A stretch of DNA of 64,000 bases from Ravibacter sp037191015. GTDB taxonomy: Bacteria; Bacteroidota; Bacteroidia; Cytophagales; Spirosomataceae. The DNA lies in contig JBBCKD010000013.1 in NCBI GenBank assembly GCA_037191015.1, forward strand, positions 248,001 through 312,000. The letters run 5' to 3'. The notes under the pieces are model-generated. The model was not told the DNA's origin, did not search any database, and saw only the letters and a list, made by a program, of their open reading frames with translations. Shown here piece after piece: positions 53,126-61,291 of the stretch (positions are counted from its first letter, which is position 1; every line of letters begins with the position of its first letter). A program made the position numbers and the translations under genes.

Positions 53126-54244
53126 ATGAAAGTAGGAATTCCCAAAGAACTCAAAAACAACGAAAATCGTGTAGCGATGACGCCATCCGGGGTAATAGAG
53201 CTTACCAGGCTCGGACACCGGGTGTTTATCCAGGAAGATGCAGGGACCGGAAGCGGGTTTGCCGATGAAGAATACCGCAAAGCCGGTGCAGAGATCCTGC
53301 CCGATATCCGGAGTGTTTATGAGACCGCCGACATGATCGTAAAGGTGAAGGAGCCTATCGCGGAGGAGTATGGCCTGATCAGGGAAGACCAGCTGTTGTT
53401 TACCTACTTTCATTTTGCATCATCCGAGGCGCTTACCCATGCCATGATAAAGAGCGGTGCCGTCTGCCTGGCTTACGAAACGGTAGAAAACCCCGACCGG
53501 TCGCTTCCGCTGCTCATCCCGATGAGCGAGGTAGCGGGACGCATGTCCGTACAGGAGGGGGCCAAATACCTGGAGCGTCCTTCCGGCGGGAAGGGCATCC
53601 TGCTCGGCGGAGTTGCAGGCGTAAAGCCCGCCAACGTGCTGATCCTGGGTGGGGGAGTAGTAGGTACCCAGGCTGCCCGGATGGCTGCCGGGCTGGGCGC
53701 CAATGTGACGATTATGGATATCAGCCTGACGCGCCTGCGCTACCTGGAAGACATCATGCCGGCCAATGTGGATACGGTCATGTCGTCGGAATACAATATC
53801 CGGCAGCTGATCGGGAATACGGATCTCATTATAGGAGGGGTGCTGATCCCGGGCGGGAAGGCGCCTTCCCTTATTACCCGCGATATGCTGAAGCTGATGA
53901 AGCCCGGCACCGTGATGGTCGACGTGGCCATCGACCAGGGCGGCTGCTTCGAGACCTCGCGGCCCACTACCCACGAGGATCCTGTATTTGTGATAGACGA
54001 TGTGGTGCATTATTGTGTTACCAACATGCCGGGGGCGGTACCTTTCACCTCGACCCTCGCGCTCACCAACGCCACGCTCCCGTATGTGCTGATGCTGGCG
54101 AATCTCGGCTGGGAGGGAGCCTGCCGCCACAACAGCCTGCTGGCCAAAGGGCTTAATATAATTCGCGGACAGGTGGTCTACCAGCAGGTTTCAGATGCCT
54201 GGGGATTGCCGTATGTGAATCTTGATGACGTGATAATTAAATAA
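53126..54244 (+). CDS. ald: Alanine dehydrogenase
   Basis: 372 residues. Catalyses the NAD-linked interconversion of L-alanine and pyruvate plus ammonia in the cytoplasm. MKVGIPKELKNNENRVAMTPSGV, VKVKEPIAEEYGLIREDQLLFTYFHFA (substrate Lys and catalytic His), GGVAGVKPANVLILGGGVVGTQAARMAAGLGA (Rossmann fold) and DVAIDQGGCFETSRPTTH are full family signatures. Length is normal. Its stop overlaps the start of the capsule phosphatase gene by one base, so the housekeeping gene appears translationally coupled to the polysaccharide cluster. Confidence 0.97.
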   Translation: MKVGIPKELKNNENRVAMTPSGVIELTRLGHRVFIQEDAGTGSGFADEEYRKAGAEILPDIRSVYETADMIVKVKEPIAEEYGLIREDQLLFTYFHFASSEALTHAMIKSGAVCLAYETVENPDRSLPLLIPMSEVAGRMSVQEGAKYLERPSGGKGILLGGVAGVKPANVLILGGGVVGTQAARMAAGLGANVTIMDISLTRLRYLEDIMPANVDTVMSSEYNIRQLIGNTDLIIGGVLIPGGKAPSLITRDMLKLMKPGTVMVDVAIDQGGCFETSRPTTHEDPVFVIDDVVHYCVTNMPGAVPFTSTLALTNATLPYVLMLANLGWEGACRHNSLLAKGLNIIRGQVVYQQVSDAWGLPYVNLDDVIIK

Positions 54245-54981
54245 TGCTTCATAAAATTTTCTCCTGGGGACAGAAAAAAGCCAGGGAACAGGAAAGAGTA
54301 ATTTTCGACTTACATTCACACCTGATCCCGGGGATCGATGACGGGGCAAGGACAATGGCCGACTCGGTAGAGATGATCCGGCAGATGGCTGCGCAGGGTT
54401 TTACGCACCTGGTCACTACGCCGCATATCATGTGGGACAGCTACAAGAATACGCCCGAAATGATCAGGAAAGGCCTCGGCGAAGTGCGGGAAGCCTGCCT
54501 CGAAAACGGGATCGACATCAGCCTCGATGCGGCTGCCGAATATTTCATCGACGAGCATTTCCTGGAGCTGCTGCGCGGACGCGGGGAACTGCTTACCTTA
54601 CCCGGCAACCGGCTACTGGTGGAGCTGCCTTATACCACCCCGCTGATGAACACGACGGAAACGCTGTTTTCCATCATAGGCTACGGCTACCGGCCGGTGC
54701 TGGCCCACCCTGAGCGGTACACTTATTTTCATGCCGGTCCTGAAGTTTACCACCGGCTGAAGGAGCAGGGCTGCGAGCTGCAGCTCAATGCGCTGTCACT
54801 TACAGGGCAATATGGTTCGGGGGTGCAAAAAATGGCTCGTTGGCTACTGAAGCAGCAATTGGTTACCTTCATCGGCAGCGATGCGCACGATCTACGGCAT
54901 GTAAGAGCGCTGGCGAAAGCAATGGAATTGCGGACCCTAAGGGATTATGTTTTTTTTAACAATGAAATTTGTCCGCGCTGA
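54244..54981 (+). CDS. CpsB/CapC-type PHP-family tyrosine-protein phosphatase
   Basis: 245 residues. PHP metallophosphatase that dephosphorylates the Wzc-type tyrosine kinase. Metal-site motifs: FDLHSHLIPGIDDGA (HxH and acidic pair), VTTPHIMWDS, AAEYFIDEHFLEL, VLAHPERYTYF and FIGSDAHDLRH. This is the YwqE/CpsB family. It is the first gene of the polysaccharide region and opposes the kinase encoded at 56251. Its ATG overlaps the ald stop. A 422-base gap separates it from wza. Confidence 0.93.
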   Translation: MLHKIFSWGQKKAREQERVIFDLHSHLIPGIDDGARTMADSVEMIRQMAAQGFTHLVTTPHIMWDSYKNTPEMIRKGLGEVREACLENGIDISLDAAAEYFIDEHFLELLRGRGELLTLPGNRLLVELPYTTPLMNTTETLFSIIGYGYRPVLAHPERYTYFHAGPEVYHRLKEQGCELQLNALSLTGQYGSGVQKMARWLLKQQLVTFIGSDAHDLRHVRALAKAMELRTLRDYVFFNNEICPR

Positions 54982-55008
54982 CCCGGGGGAAATTTGTTTA
55001 AAATCTGT

Positions 55009-55016
55009 TATGTTTG
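55009..55016 (+). promoter_or_regulatory. Minus-7 element of the polysaccharide export operon
   Basis: TATGTTTG followed by C. TTTG at 54993-54996 is only 12 bases upstream, too near for a standard minus-33. If used, the leader to the wza-like start would be about 380 bases. Confidence 0.38.
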
Positions 55017-55174
55017 CATCGCAATTGAGTCGAATATTTGTGACTTCGTATGTGGCCGATCTTTTAATGATGTAAAAAGCCGGTATTCTATATTCGAAAT
55101 AATTCTACAAAAAGACCGTGAACGGTTGAGGGACGTATATTCCGTTATTACCATGAAGGAACATCATCATCATC

Positions 55175-55234
55175 TTATTAAAATACACCACGATTTCAAT
55201 CTATTTATTAAAATACACCACGATTTCAATCTAT
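55175..55234 (+). repeat. Perfect 30-bp tandem duplication
   Basis: Two exact, directly adjacent copies (55175-55204 and 55205-55234) of a unit beginning TTATTAAAATACACCACGAT and ending TTTCAATCTAT, followed by a T-run. Located in the leader of the polysaccharide export genes. Confidence 0.9.
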
Positions 55235-55403
55235 TTTTTTTGCGAAGTAGCTTTTTTTGAAAAGCCCGGGGAGTCCGCCGTAAGTTCGCACCATTCATTA
55301 GCGACTTTTTTATAACTTTACCTGTTTTTAGCAAAGCCGGATCCCGGGTTTCCCGCGCCGGATGGTTCCCAGCTTTGTAACCCACATCGATTTAAGTGCT
55401 CAC

Positions 55404-56222
55404 ATGAAGAACAAATTTTGGACGTATTTCAGGGTTTGCCTGACCACATTACCGGCATTGCTGGCTTATTCCGTATTATTCACCTCCTGCCTTTCGCAGA
55501 AGGAGGTCGTCTATTTCCAGGAAACCCCCGATAACCCGCAAAGGGGGAAAGGGATGCAGGCGTATGTGCCGATCATTCAATCGGGCGATGTGCTTTCGGT
55601 GGTGGTAGGTAGTCTTAACCCGGAGGCTAATGAGATTTTCAATGTAAGGAATATGGCAACGGCCATACATTTAAATTATAGCCAGACAGGCGGAATCGGG
55701 GGGCGTGCCCAACCAGTGGGCTACCTAGTGGATGAGGAGGGTAATATAGAAGTGCCGCTTATTGGGAAGGTGAAAGTAGACGGTACGACTACCGAGCTGG
55801 CAGCCCAGAATATCAGGATATTATTGAATAAGTATCTCAAGGAGCCTTCTGTAGCTGTACGGCTTGTCAGTTTTAAAATTTCGGTGCTGGGTGAAGTGAA
55901 AAACCCATCGGTTTTTATCATACCTGAAGAGAATATTACGCTGCCGCATGCGCTGAGCCTGGCGGGAGACCTGACCATTTACGGCCGGCGCGACAACGTA
56001 ATGGTGATCCGGGAAGAGAACGGAGTGCGTACTTATGGCAAGATAGATCTTACTTCGCGGGAGGTATTCGATTCGCCATATTACTACCTGCATAAAAACG
56101 ACGTCATTTACGTGGAGCCGACCAAGGCTAAAGTTACCAGCTCCGACAGGACTCTACAGATCCTGCCGATTGTCTTGAGCGGCCTTTCGGTCATCGCCAT
56201 TATTTTAACCCGCGTTTTTTAA
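55404..56222 (+). CDS. Wza-like polysaccharide export lipoprotein
   Basis: ATG at 55404 (MKNKFWTYFRVCLTTLPALLAYSVLFTSC) gives a lipoprotein signal with lipobox LFTSC; a further ATG at 55362 would put 14 polar residues before it. The 272-residue protein has the Poly_export domain (YVPIIQSGDVLSVVVGSLNPEANEIFN ... YLVDEEGNIEVPLIGKVKVDG) and one SLBB domain (ISVLGEVKNPSVFIIPEENITLPHALSLAG). A C-terminal helix (ILPIVLSGLSVIAIILTRVF) crosses the outer membrane. It forms the exit channel for capsule or exopolysaccharide and works with the Wzc-like kinase encoded 28 bases downstream. Confidence 0.93.
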   Translation: MKNKFWTYFRVCLTTLPALLAYSVLFTSCLSQKEVVYFQETPDNPQRGKGMQAYVPIIQSGDVLSVVVGSLNPEANEIFNVRNMATAIHLNYSQTGGIGGRAQPVGYLVDEEGNIEVPLIGKVKVDGTTTELAAQNIRILLNKYLKEPSVAVRLVSFKISVLGEVKNPSVFIIPEENITLPHALSLAGDLTIYGRRDNVMVIREENGVRTYGKIDLTSREVFDSPYYYLHKNDVIYVEPTKAKVTSSDRTLQILPIVLSGLSVIAIILTRVF

Positions 56223-56250
56223 TACTAATATATCCGTTTCAACGCTCAAT

Positions 56251-58653
56251 ATGAATACTACCGAGTTGAATGGCTTAGAGGAACGCAATTCCAGAGAAGA
56301 GGAGTTTAACCTGGGGGAGTACCTCCAGCGTTACCTGCGCTATTGGTATCTTTTCCCTTTCTTTGTTGCTTTGGCTACCATTGCTGCCTGGTATTATTTC
56401 CAGGTCACCCAGCCGATTTATAAAAGCACGGCCTCGCTGCTTATCAAGGACGAAAAGAAGGGCGTCCGTACCGGAGCCGACGATATCCTGTCTGAGTTGA
56501 GCACTTTTTCCGGCAACAAACTGTTAGAGAACGAGATCGAGATCCTGCGGTCCCGCAACCTGATGGAGCAGGTTGTCAAGGACCTGAAGCTGGAGGTTAG
56601 CTATTTCATGTCTAGTGGACTAAAAACGATAGATCTTTATAAAAAGAGCCCGTTCCGGGTGGTAACCGAGGTAGTTAACGAAGGTGCATACCAGAACCCT
56701 ATGGAGATCGAGCGGGTTGATAATGACCTATACACTATTCCCCAGGACGATGAGCTGCGGGAGTTTGGCAAGCTCTACTACACCGATTGGGGAGCTTTGA
56801 GGGTATTCCGTGACAGTACCGGCGACGCTAGTATTACCGATGTGGTAGTACGCTTTCATAAGCCTGATGCCCTGGTGGGAGGTATGTTGTCGCGCCTGTC
56901 GGTAACCCAGTCTAATAAGACCAGCACAGTGCTGGTGCTTGATTTTGAGGACACTTCCGTGCAGCGGGGCGTCGACGTGCTCAACAAGCTGCTTGATGTG
57001 TATGTCGGTTCTTCGATTACCGATAAAAACACAGAAGCCAGCAATACTCTTGCCTTTATTGAAGAGCGGTTGGGGCTTATTACGGATGAGCTGGGTGATG
57101 TGGAGAAGGATGTGGAAGTATACAAAAGCCAACAGGGACTCACGGATGTTAGCGCGGAATCCCAACTGTTTCTTGAGAATATAAAGGAGAATGATTCTAA
57201 GCTCAACGAAGTCAATACCCAGATCCGGGTGCTTGATGGAGTAGAGAACTACATTAGTCGCAGTGGAGATGGCGCCGTGGCACCCGCCACCTACATGATC
57301 AGTGACCCGGTCCTTGTCTCCCTGCTTAATAAATATTCCGAGCTCAACCTTCAGAAGGAAAAATATGCGCGTACTTTGCAGCCTGACAACCCGATTATGG
57401 AGACGGTCACTACGCAATTGTCGCAAACCAGGCAGTCGATCCGGGAGAACCTTCAAAATCTTCGCCGAGGCCTTGACCTCACCCGCCAGAACCTGGAAGG
57501 TATCAATACCCGCTTCTCAGCAGGCTTGCGCAGCCTGCCCCAAAAGGAGCGGGAATATGTGGGCATTAAACGCCAGCAGACTATCAAGGAGAACCTTTAC
57601 CTCTATCTACTCCAGAAGCGAGAAGAGACTGCTCTAGCCTATGCGTCGACGGTGACTGACAGTCGGCTTGTGGATGCTCCGCGTGGAAGTAATATCCCGG
57701 TAAAGCCGAAAAAAGCCATTATCGCTCTGGGCGCCTTAATGGCGGGTCTTACTATCCCGGTTTTGCTGATCAACCTACTGATGATGCTTAACAATACCGT
57801 GCAGAGCCGTGACGAGGTTGAGCGGTTGAGCGGGGCGTCGGTAGTAGGAGAGATTGGCCGAATGAAGCAGACCGGCCCGCCCGGTTCCGGCGATGTAGTG
57901 ATCAAGATGACCAGCCGCTCGGCGGTAGCTGAGCAGTTCCGGGCGTTGCGCACCAACCTGCAGTACCTGGGCGACGGCTCCGGCAAGGTGCTCATGCTCA
58001 CCAGCTCCATCGGTGGCGAGGGCAAGAGCTTTGTGAGCATCAACCTAGCGGCCAGCTTGGCTTACTCAGATAAAAGGGTGTTGCTCATCGGCGCCGATTT
58101 GCGCAAGCCTACTTTGCATACCAACCTGAAAATGGTCAATGACAAAGGACTTACCAACTACCTGATCACCAAAGGCGATGCTACAGGGCTCATCAAGCCT
58201 TCCGGGGTGCATGAGTTGTTTGAAATATTGCTTTCAGGACCTATACCCCCTAACCCGTCAGAGCTGTTAAACAACGGGCGTCTTCCGGTCCTGATCCGGG
58301 AATTGCGTGAGCAGTATGATTATGTCTTGATCGACTCTCCGCCTTATGGATTGGTTACCGATGCTTCCCTCATTGGCGAGCATGTGGATGCCACGCTTTA
58401 CCTGGTGCGGCATAATTATACGCTGCGTGATCACATGCGAAATATACGGACATTGATTCGCCAGAAGCGTTTTAAAAACTTGTCCGTAGTGTTCAACGCG
58501 GTTAATTACGGCGCAGGCTATGGTTATGGCTATGGTTACGGCGGCTATGGGTATGGTTATTATTCTGAAGACAAAGAGTCGAAGCCGCGTTCTATGATTG
58601 ATCAACTGACGAAGAAAGGGAAAGAGCTTTCTGCAAAGATCAGACAAGGATAA
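56251..58653 (+). CDS. Wzc-like chain-length determinant / tyrosine autokinase
   Basis: 800 residues. N-terminal Wzz domain with two membrane helices (YWYLFPFFVALATIAAWYYF at about 30, and AIIALGALMAGLTIPVLLI at about 495) and long coiled coils between. The C-terminal BY-kinase has Walker A SSIGGEGKSFVS, Walker A' VLLIGADLRKP and Walker B YDYVLIDSPP, then a Tyr/Gly cluster (YGYGYGYGGYGYGYY) for autophosphorylation, followed by a basic tail of about 30 residues. It controls polymer length and export at the inner membrane. The PHP phosphatase at 54244 is its expected opponent. Confidence 0.94.
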   Translation: MNTTELNGLEERNSREEEFNLGEYLQRYLRYWYLFPFFVALATIAAWYYFQVTQPIYKSTASLLIKDEKKGVRTGADDILSELSTFSGNKLLENEIEILRSRNLMEQVVKDLKLEVSYFMSSGLKTIDLYKKSPFRVVTEVVNEGAYQNPMEIERVDNDLYTIPQDDELREFGKLYYTDWGALRVFRDSTGDASITDVVVRFHKPDALVGGMLSRLSVTQSNKTSTVLVLDFEDTSVQRGVDVLNKLLDVYVGSSITDKNTEASNTLAFIEERLGLITDELGDVEKDVEVYKSQQGLTDVSAESQLFLENIKENDSKLNEVNTQIRVLDGVENYISRSGDGAVAPATYMISDPVLVSLLNKYSELNLQKEKYARTLQPDNPIMETVTTQLSQTRQSIRENLQNLRRGLDLTRQNLEGINTRFSAGLRSLPQKEREYVGIKRQQTIKENLYLYLLQKREETALAYASTVTDSRLVDAPRGSNIPVKPKKAIIALGALMAGLTIPVLLINLLMMLNNTVQSRDEVERLSGASVVGEIGRMKQTGPPGSGDVVIKMTSRSAVAEQFRALRTNLQYLGDGSGKVLMLTSSIGGEGKSFVSINLAASLAYSDKRVLLIGADLRKPTLHTNLKMVNDKGLTNYLITKGDATGLIKPSGVHELFEILLSGPIPPNPSELLNNGRLPVLIRELREQYDYVLIDSPPYGLVTDASLIGEHVDATLYLVRHNYTLRDHMRNIRTLIRQKRFKNLSVVFNAVNYGAGYGYGYGYGGYGYGYYSEDKESKPRSMIDQLTKKGKELSAKIRQG

Positions 58654-59363
58654 AGGAAGGTCCCTGAGCTTGTCGAAGGGGGCGACCCTTGTCCGCTCGA
58701 TAGCTTTTGGGATCGGGAGCCAAGGGGATCAAAAGTAAGTCTTGAAGATGAAGACATTATAAAAAGGTGAAAAAAAAGAGCGGTTGCTTATGTTACGATC
58801 GGGCTGATAGGCAGTATTAAATACGAATCCGTTCTATCTCAACGATTGTGAAAATGAAATACCAGCAAAACAACCCCTTATCTTTAATATATCCCGCTAG
58901 TCCAGCTTACCCTAGTAGGTATGGACGAATATTTTAAAAAATAGTACCGATGATTCCCACAATTCATGAGCGCCCTGTTTCTTCCTTTCCGGGAAGACGG
59001 CAATTTTGGCGTATCCATTCCGAAGCATTGTATCATCCTCTTGTAGTTCACGGGTTGCAGCAATTTTCCTGATCCTGCTAGTTTTACCTTACCGGAAGGT
59101 ATGACGTCATGCCGCGCACTTTTTTGGAGAGGGTGATGGGCGGCTCCCGAGTTTGCCGGAGGGAATAGGAGGTAGGGGGTCGCCAACAATCGAATGGCGG
59201 GTAATTATCACAAACACACACTTTTGATGGTTGATATTTTACGCTGTTAAGCTCGAATATGGGACTGAAAGGGCGGAGCCATGGAATGGCGATGCAGGGA
59301 TAGTGATAACGAGCGGATGAAGATGGTGATAACAATGATTAGAAATTATGAAAAATAGGTGCT
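58654..59363 (+). other. 710-base gap between the kinase and antiterminator genes
   Basis: No gene is supported here; open frames on both strands are short and without family features. It contains a dispersed palindrome (58662-58680), a small hairpin TACCTT-ACCGG-AAGGTA (59085-59101) and the 10-bp palindrome ATGACGTCAT (59101-59110). Its position ahead of an UpxY-type antiterminator suggests a regulatory leader, or decayed DNA; the sequence does not decide. Confidence 0.45.
58662..58680. repeat. Imperfect palindrome CCCTGAGCTTGTCGAAGGG
   Basis: A short element directly after the kinase stop codon. The same CCTGAG...GTCGAAGG pattern is known by recollection as a dispersed repeat across many bacterial genomes. 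One copy seen in this window. Confidence 0.6.
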
Positions 59364-59912
59364 GTGGACCAAGAGAATATAGAAATTGATGGCCCCTTGC
59401 CCCTTCGATCCGCTCGGGGACCATCGCTTCACTGGTTTGTTCTTTACACTAAATCACGCTACGAGAAGAAGGTAGCCGATGGACTGAGGCAGAAGGGTTT
59501 GGAGGTGTATTGCCCAATGCGGAAGACGAAGCGAAAGTGGTCTGACCGATATAAATGGGTAGAAGAGCCGTTGTTTCGGTCCTACTGTTTTGTGCGGCTT
59601 GAGGAAAAAGACCGCAGCCGAGTCTTCAGTGTGCCGGGTGTAGTGCGTTATCTCTTCTGGCTTGGCATGCCGGCGGTGGTAAGAGACGAGGAGATAGAAG
59701 GCCTGCAGGAGATGTTGGGCAGCTTTGACCACGCACATATCGACATTCGCAGGTTTGATGTCAGCGACCGAGTCAAAGTTAAGGGCGGTGCTCTTGACTC
59801 TTATGAAGGAGAGATTATAGAAAAACGCGGGACTAAGCTCCAGGTCTTAATAGAAGCTCTGAAGATAATAGTATATGTGGATTTGAAATCAGCAAATGTA
59901 GAGAAAATGTGA
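59364..59912 (+). CDS. UpxY/NusG-family transcription antiterminator
   Basis: 182 residues from a GTG start; an in-frame stop lies five codons upstream. The NGN domain is seen as HWFVLYTKSRYEKKVADGLRQKGLEVYCPMRK ... EEPLFRSYCFVRLEEKDRSRVFSVPGVVRYLFW. The C-terminal KOW domain is FDVSDRVKVKGGALDSYEGEIIEKRGTKLQVLIEAL. NusG paralogues of this type (UpxY of Bacteroides, RfaH-like) let RNA polymerase read through long capsule operons. It lies just before the sugar-nucleotide genes, so those are its likely target. The 710 bases upstream could contain its recruitment site. Confidence 0.9.
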   Translation: MDQENIEIDGPLPLRSARGPSLHWFVLYTKSRYEKKVADGLRQKGLEVYCPMRKTKRKWSDRYKWVEEPLFRSYCFVRLEEKDRSRVFSVPGVVRYLFWLGMPAVVRDEEIEGLQEMLGSFDHAHIDIRRFDVSDRVKVKGGALDSYEGEIIEKRGTKLQVLIEALKIIVYVDLKSANVEKM

Positions 59913-59991
59913 GAATGAGATCTATTAAATACTCAATATCTCGTAAATAATAAGGTACCAACTTTATAGTAAATCAACGAAAACTACATAA

Positions 59992-61284
59992 ATGAATAAC
60001 CCCAGAATAGCAGTTATCGGTCTCGGTTACGTAGGCCTGCCTCTGGCCATAGAGTTCGGCAAAAAGTATAGCGTGCTCGGCTTTGATATCAACACTAATC
60101 GTGTTAAAGAGTTAAGCCAAGGAAAAGACCGCACGCAGGAGGCGAATCTGGAAGATCTCGCCGCCGTTATAGCGTTGAAACAAGCGTCGCAGGCTCAGAT
60201 AGGCTTGTCTTTTTCAGCAGAAATAGACGATTTGAAGGTTTACAATGTCTTTATTGTTACAGTCCCTACTCCTATCGACCAGTTTAAAGCCCCCGATCTT
60301 CGGCCATTGATCAAGGCCTCTGAAATGCTGGGGAAAGTATTGAAGAAAGGGGACATCGTCATTTACGAATCCACAGTTTATCCCGGATGTACGGAAGAAG
60401 ATTGCGTACCGGTTTTGGAACGTGTATCAGGTTTGAAATTCAATAGGGACTTTTTTGCTGGATATTCCCCGGAGCGTATCAATCCGGGAGATAAAATCAA
60501 TACCCTGACCAAGATCAAGAAAGTGACTTCAGGGTCAACGGCTGAGATTGCTGATCTTGTAGATGATCTCTACAAATCGATTATTGAAGCAGGAACCCAT
60601 AAAGCCTCCTCTATTAAAGTGGCCGAAGCGTCTAAAGCCATTGAAAATGCACAACGGGACGTCAATATTTCTTTTGTGAATGAACTATCCCTGATCTTCG
60701 AGAGGATTGGAATCGATACCAATGATGTGATCGAAGCTGCAGGTACGAAGTGGAACTTTCTGAAATACAAGCCTGGATTGGTCGGAGGGCACTGTATCGG
60801 TGTCGACCCATATTATTTAGCCCATAAAGCGCAGGCATTGGGCTATCATCCGCAAGTCATTCTGTCTGGACGCCGGGTAAACGATCATATGGGCTCTTTT
60901 ATTGCCGATAAGGTCGTCAAACTTATGATTCAGAAAGATCATAAGATCAAGGGGTCCAGGGCTTTGATTATGGGCGTGACATTTAAGGAGAATTGTCCCG
61001 ATGTTCGCAATACAAGGGTTGTAGATATTTATCATGAATTGGCTTCTTTTGGTTTGAGTGTAGATATATATGATCCCTGGGCAGATCCCGAAGAGGTAAG
61101 GCATGAATATCGCTTGGATATTTTGACTAAGATAGATGAATCCATTGTATACGATGCAGTAGTGGTTGCTGTGGCCCACAACGAATTTTTGAGTTTTGAT
61201 TATAAAAAGATTAAGCGTAATAATGGAGTCATTTTTGATACCAAAGCTTGTTTGGACCGTTCGCTAGTTGATGCAAGGCTCTGA
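59992..61284 (+). CDS. UDP-N-acetyl-hexosamine 6-dehydrogenase (WbpA/TviB type)
   Basis: 430 residues. Oxidises C6 of UDP-GlcNAc (or UDP-GalNAc) to the uronic acid with two NAD+. The Rossmann motif is IAVIGLGYVGLPLAIEFG; other signatures are TVPTPIDQFKAPDL, ESTVYPGCTEEDC, the Lys/Asn stretch AIENAQRDVNISFVNELS and the catalytic Cys in GGHCIGVDPYYLAHKA. The C-terminal UDP-binding part is GVTFKENCPDVRNTRV. With wbpE and wbpD homologues downstream, the WbpA role (first step to UDP-GlcNAc(3NAc)A) is most likely. Base composition here is visibly more AT-rich than in the upstream genes. Confidence 0.92.
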   Translation: MNNPRIAVIGLGYVGLPLAIEFGKKYSVLGFDINTNRVKELSQGKDRTQEANLEDLAAVIALKQASQAQIGLSFSAEIDDLKVYNVFIVTVPTPIDQFKAPDLRPLIKASEMLGKVLKKGDIVIYESTVYPGCTEEDCVPVLERVSGLKFNRDFFAGYSPERINPGDKINTLTKIKKVTSGSTAEIADLVDDLYKSIIEAGTHKASSIKVAEASKAIENAQRDVNISFVNELSLIFERIGIDTNDVIEAAGTKWNFLKYKPGLVGGHCIGVDPYYLAHKAQALGYHPQVILSGRRVNDHMGSFIADKVVKLMIQKDHKIKGSRALIMGVTFKENCPDVRNTRVVDIYHELASFGLSVDIYDPWADPEEVRHEYRLDILTKIDESIVYDAVVVAVAHNEFLSFDYKKIKRNNGVIFDTKACLDRSLVDARL

Positions 61285-61291
61285 TTAAGTT

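Larger units (their letters stand above)
54982..55403 (+). other. Long AT-rich intergenic leader before wza-like gene
   Basis: 422 bases without a convincing gene. It holds a TAnnTTTGC promoter element (55009), a 30-bp tandem duplication (55175-55234) and T-rich tracts (55233-55256 and 55306-55330). An open frame of 88 codons at 54994-55260 runs through the repeat and has no family resemblance; it is not called. The rest could be a long 5' leader for the capsule transcript. Confidence 0.5.

Noticed and set aside
55175..55234. Possible CRISPR array
   Set aside because: Only two units, with no spacer between them; it is a plain tandem duplication.
54994..55260. 88-codon + frame in the wza leader
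   Set aside because: Rich in Ile, His and Phe, ends in the translated 30-bp repeat, and has no resemblance to a known protein; more likely untranslated leader.
59101..59110. Perfect palindrome ATGACGTCAT as a regulator site
   Set aside because: Ten bases long and single; expected by chance in a window of this size, so not called as an operator.
58884..59189. 101-codon minus-strand frame in the 710-base gap
   Set aside because: No family features, no plausible start context, composition unlike the neighbouring genes; treated as non-coding.
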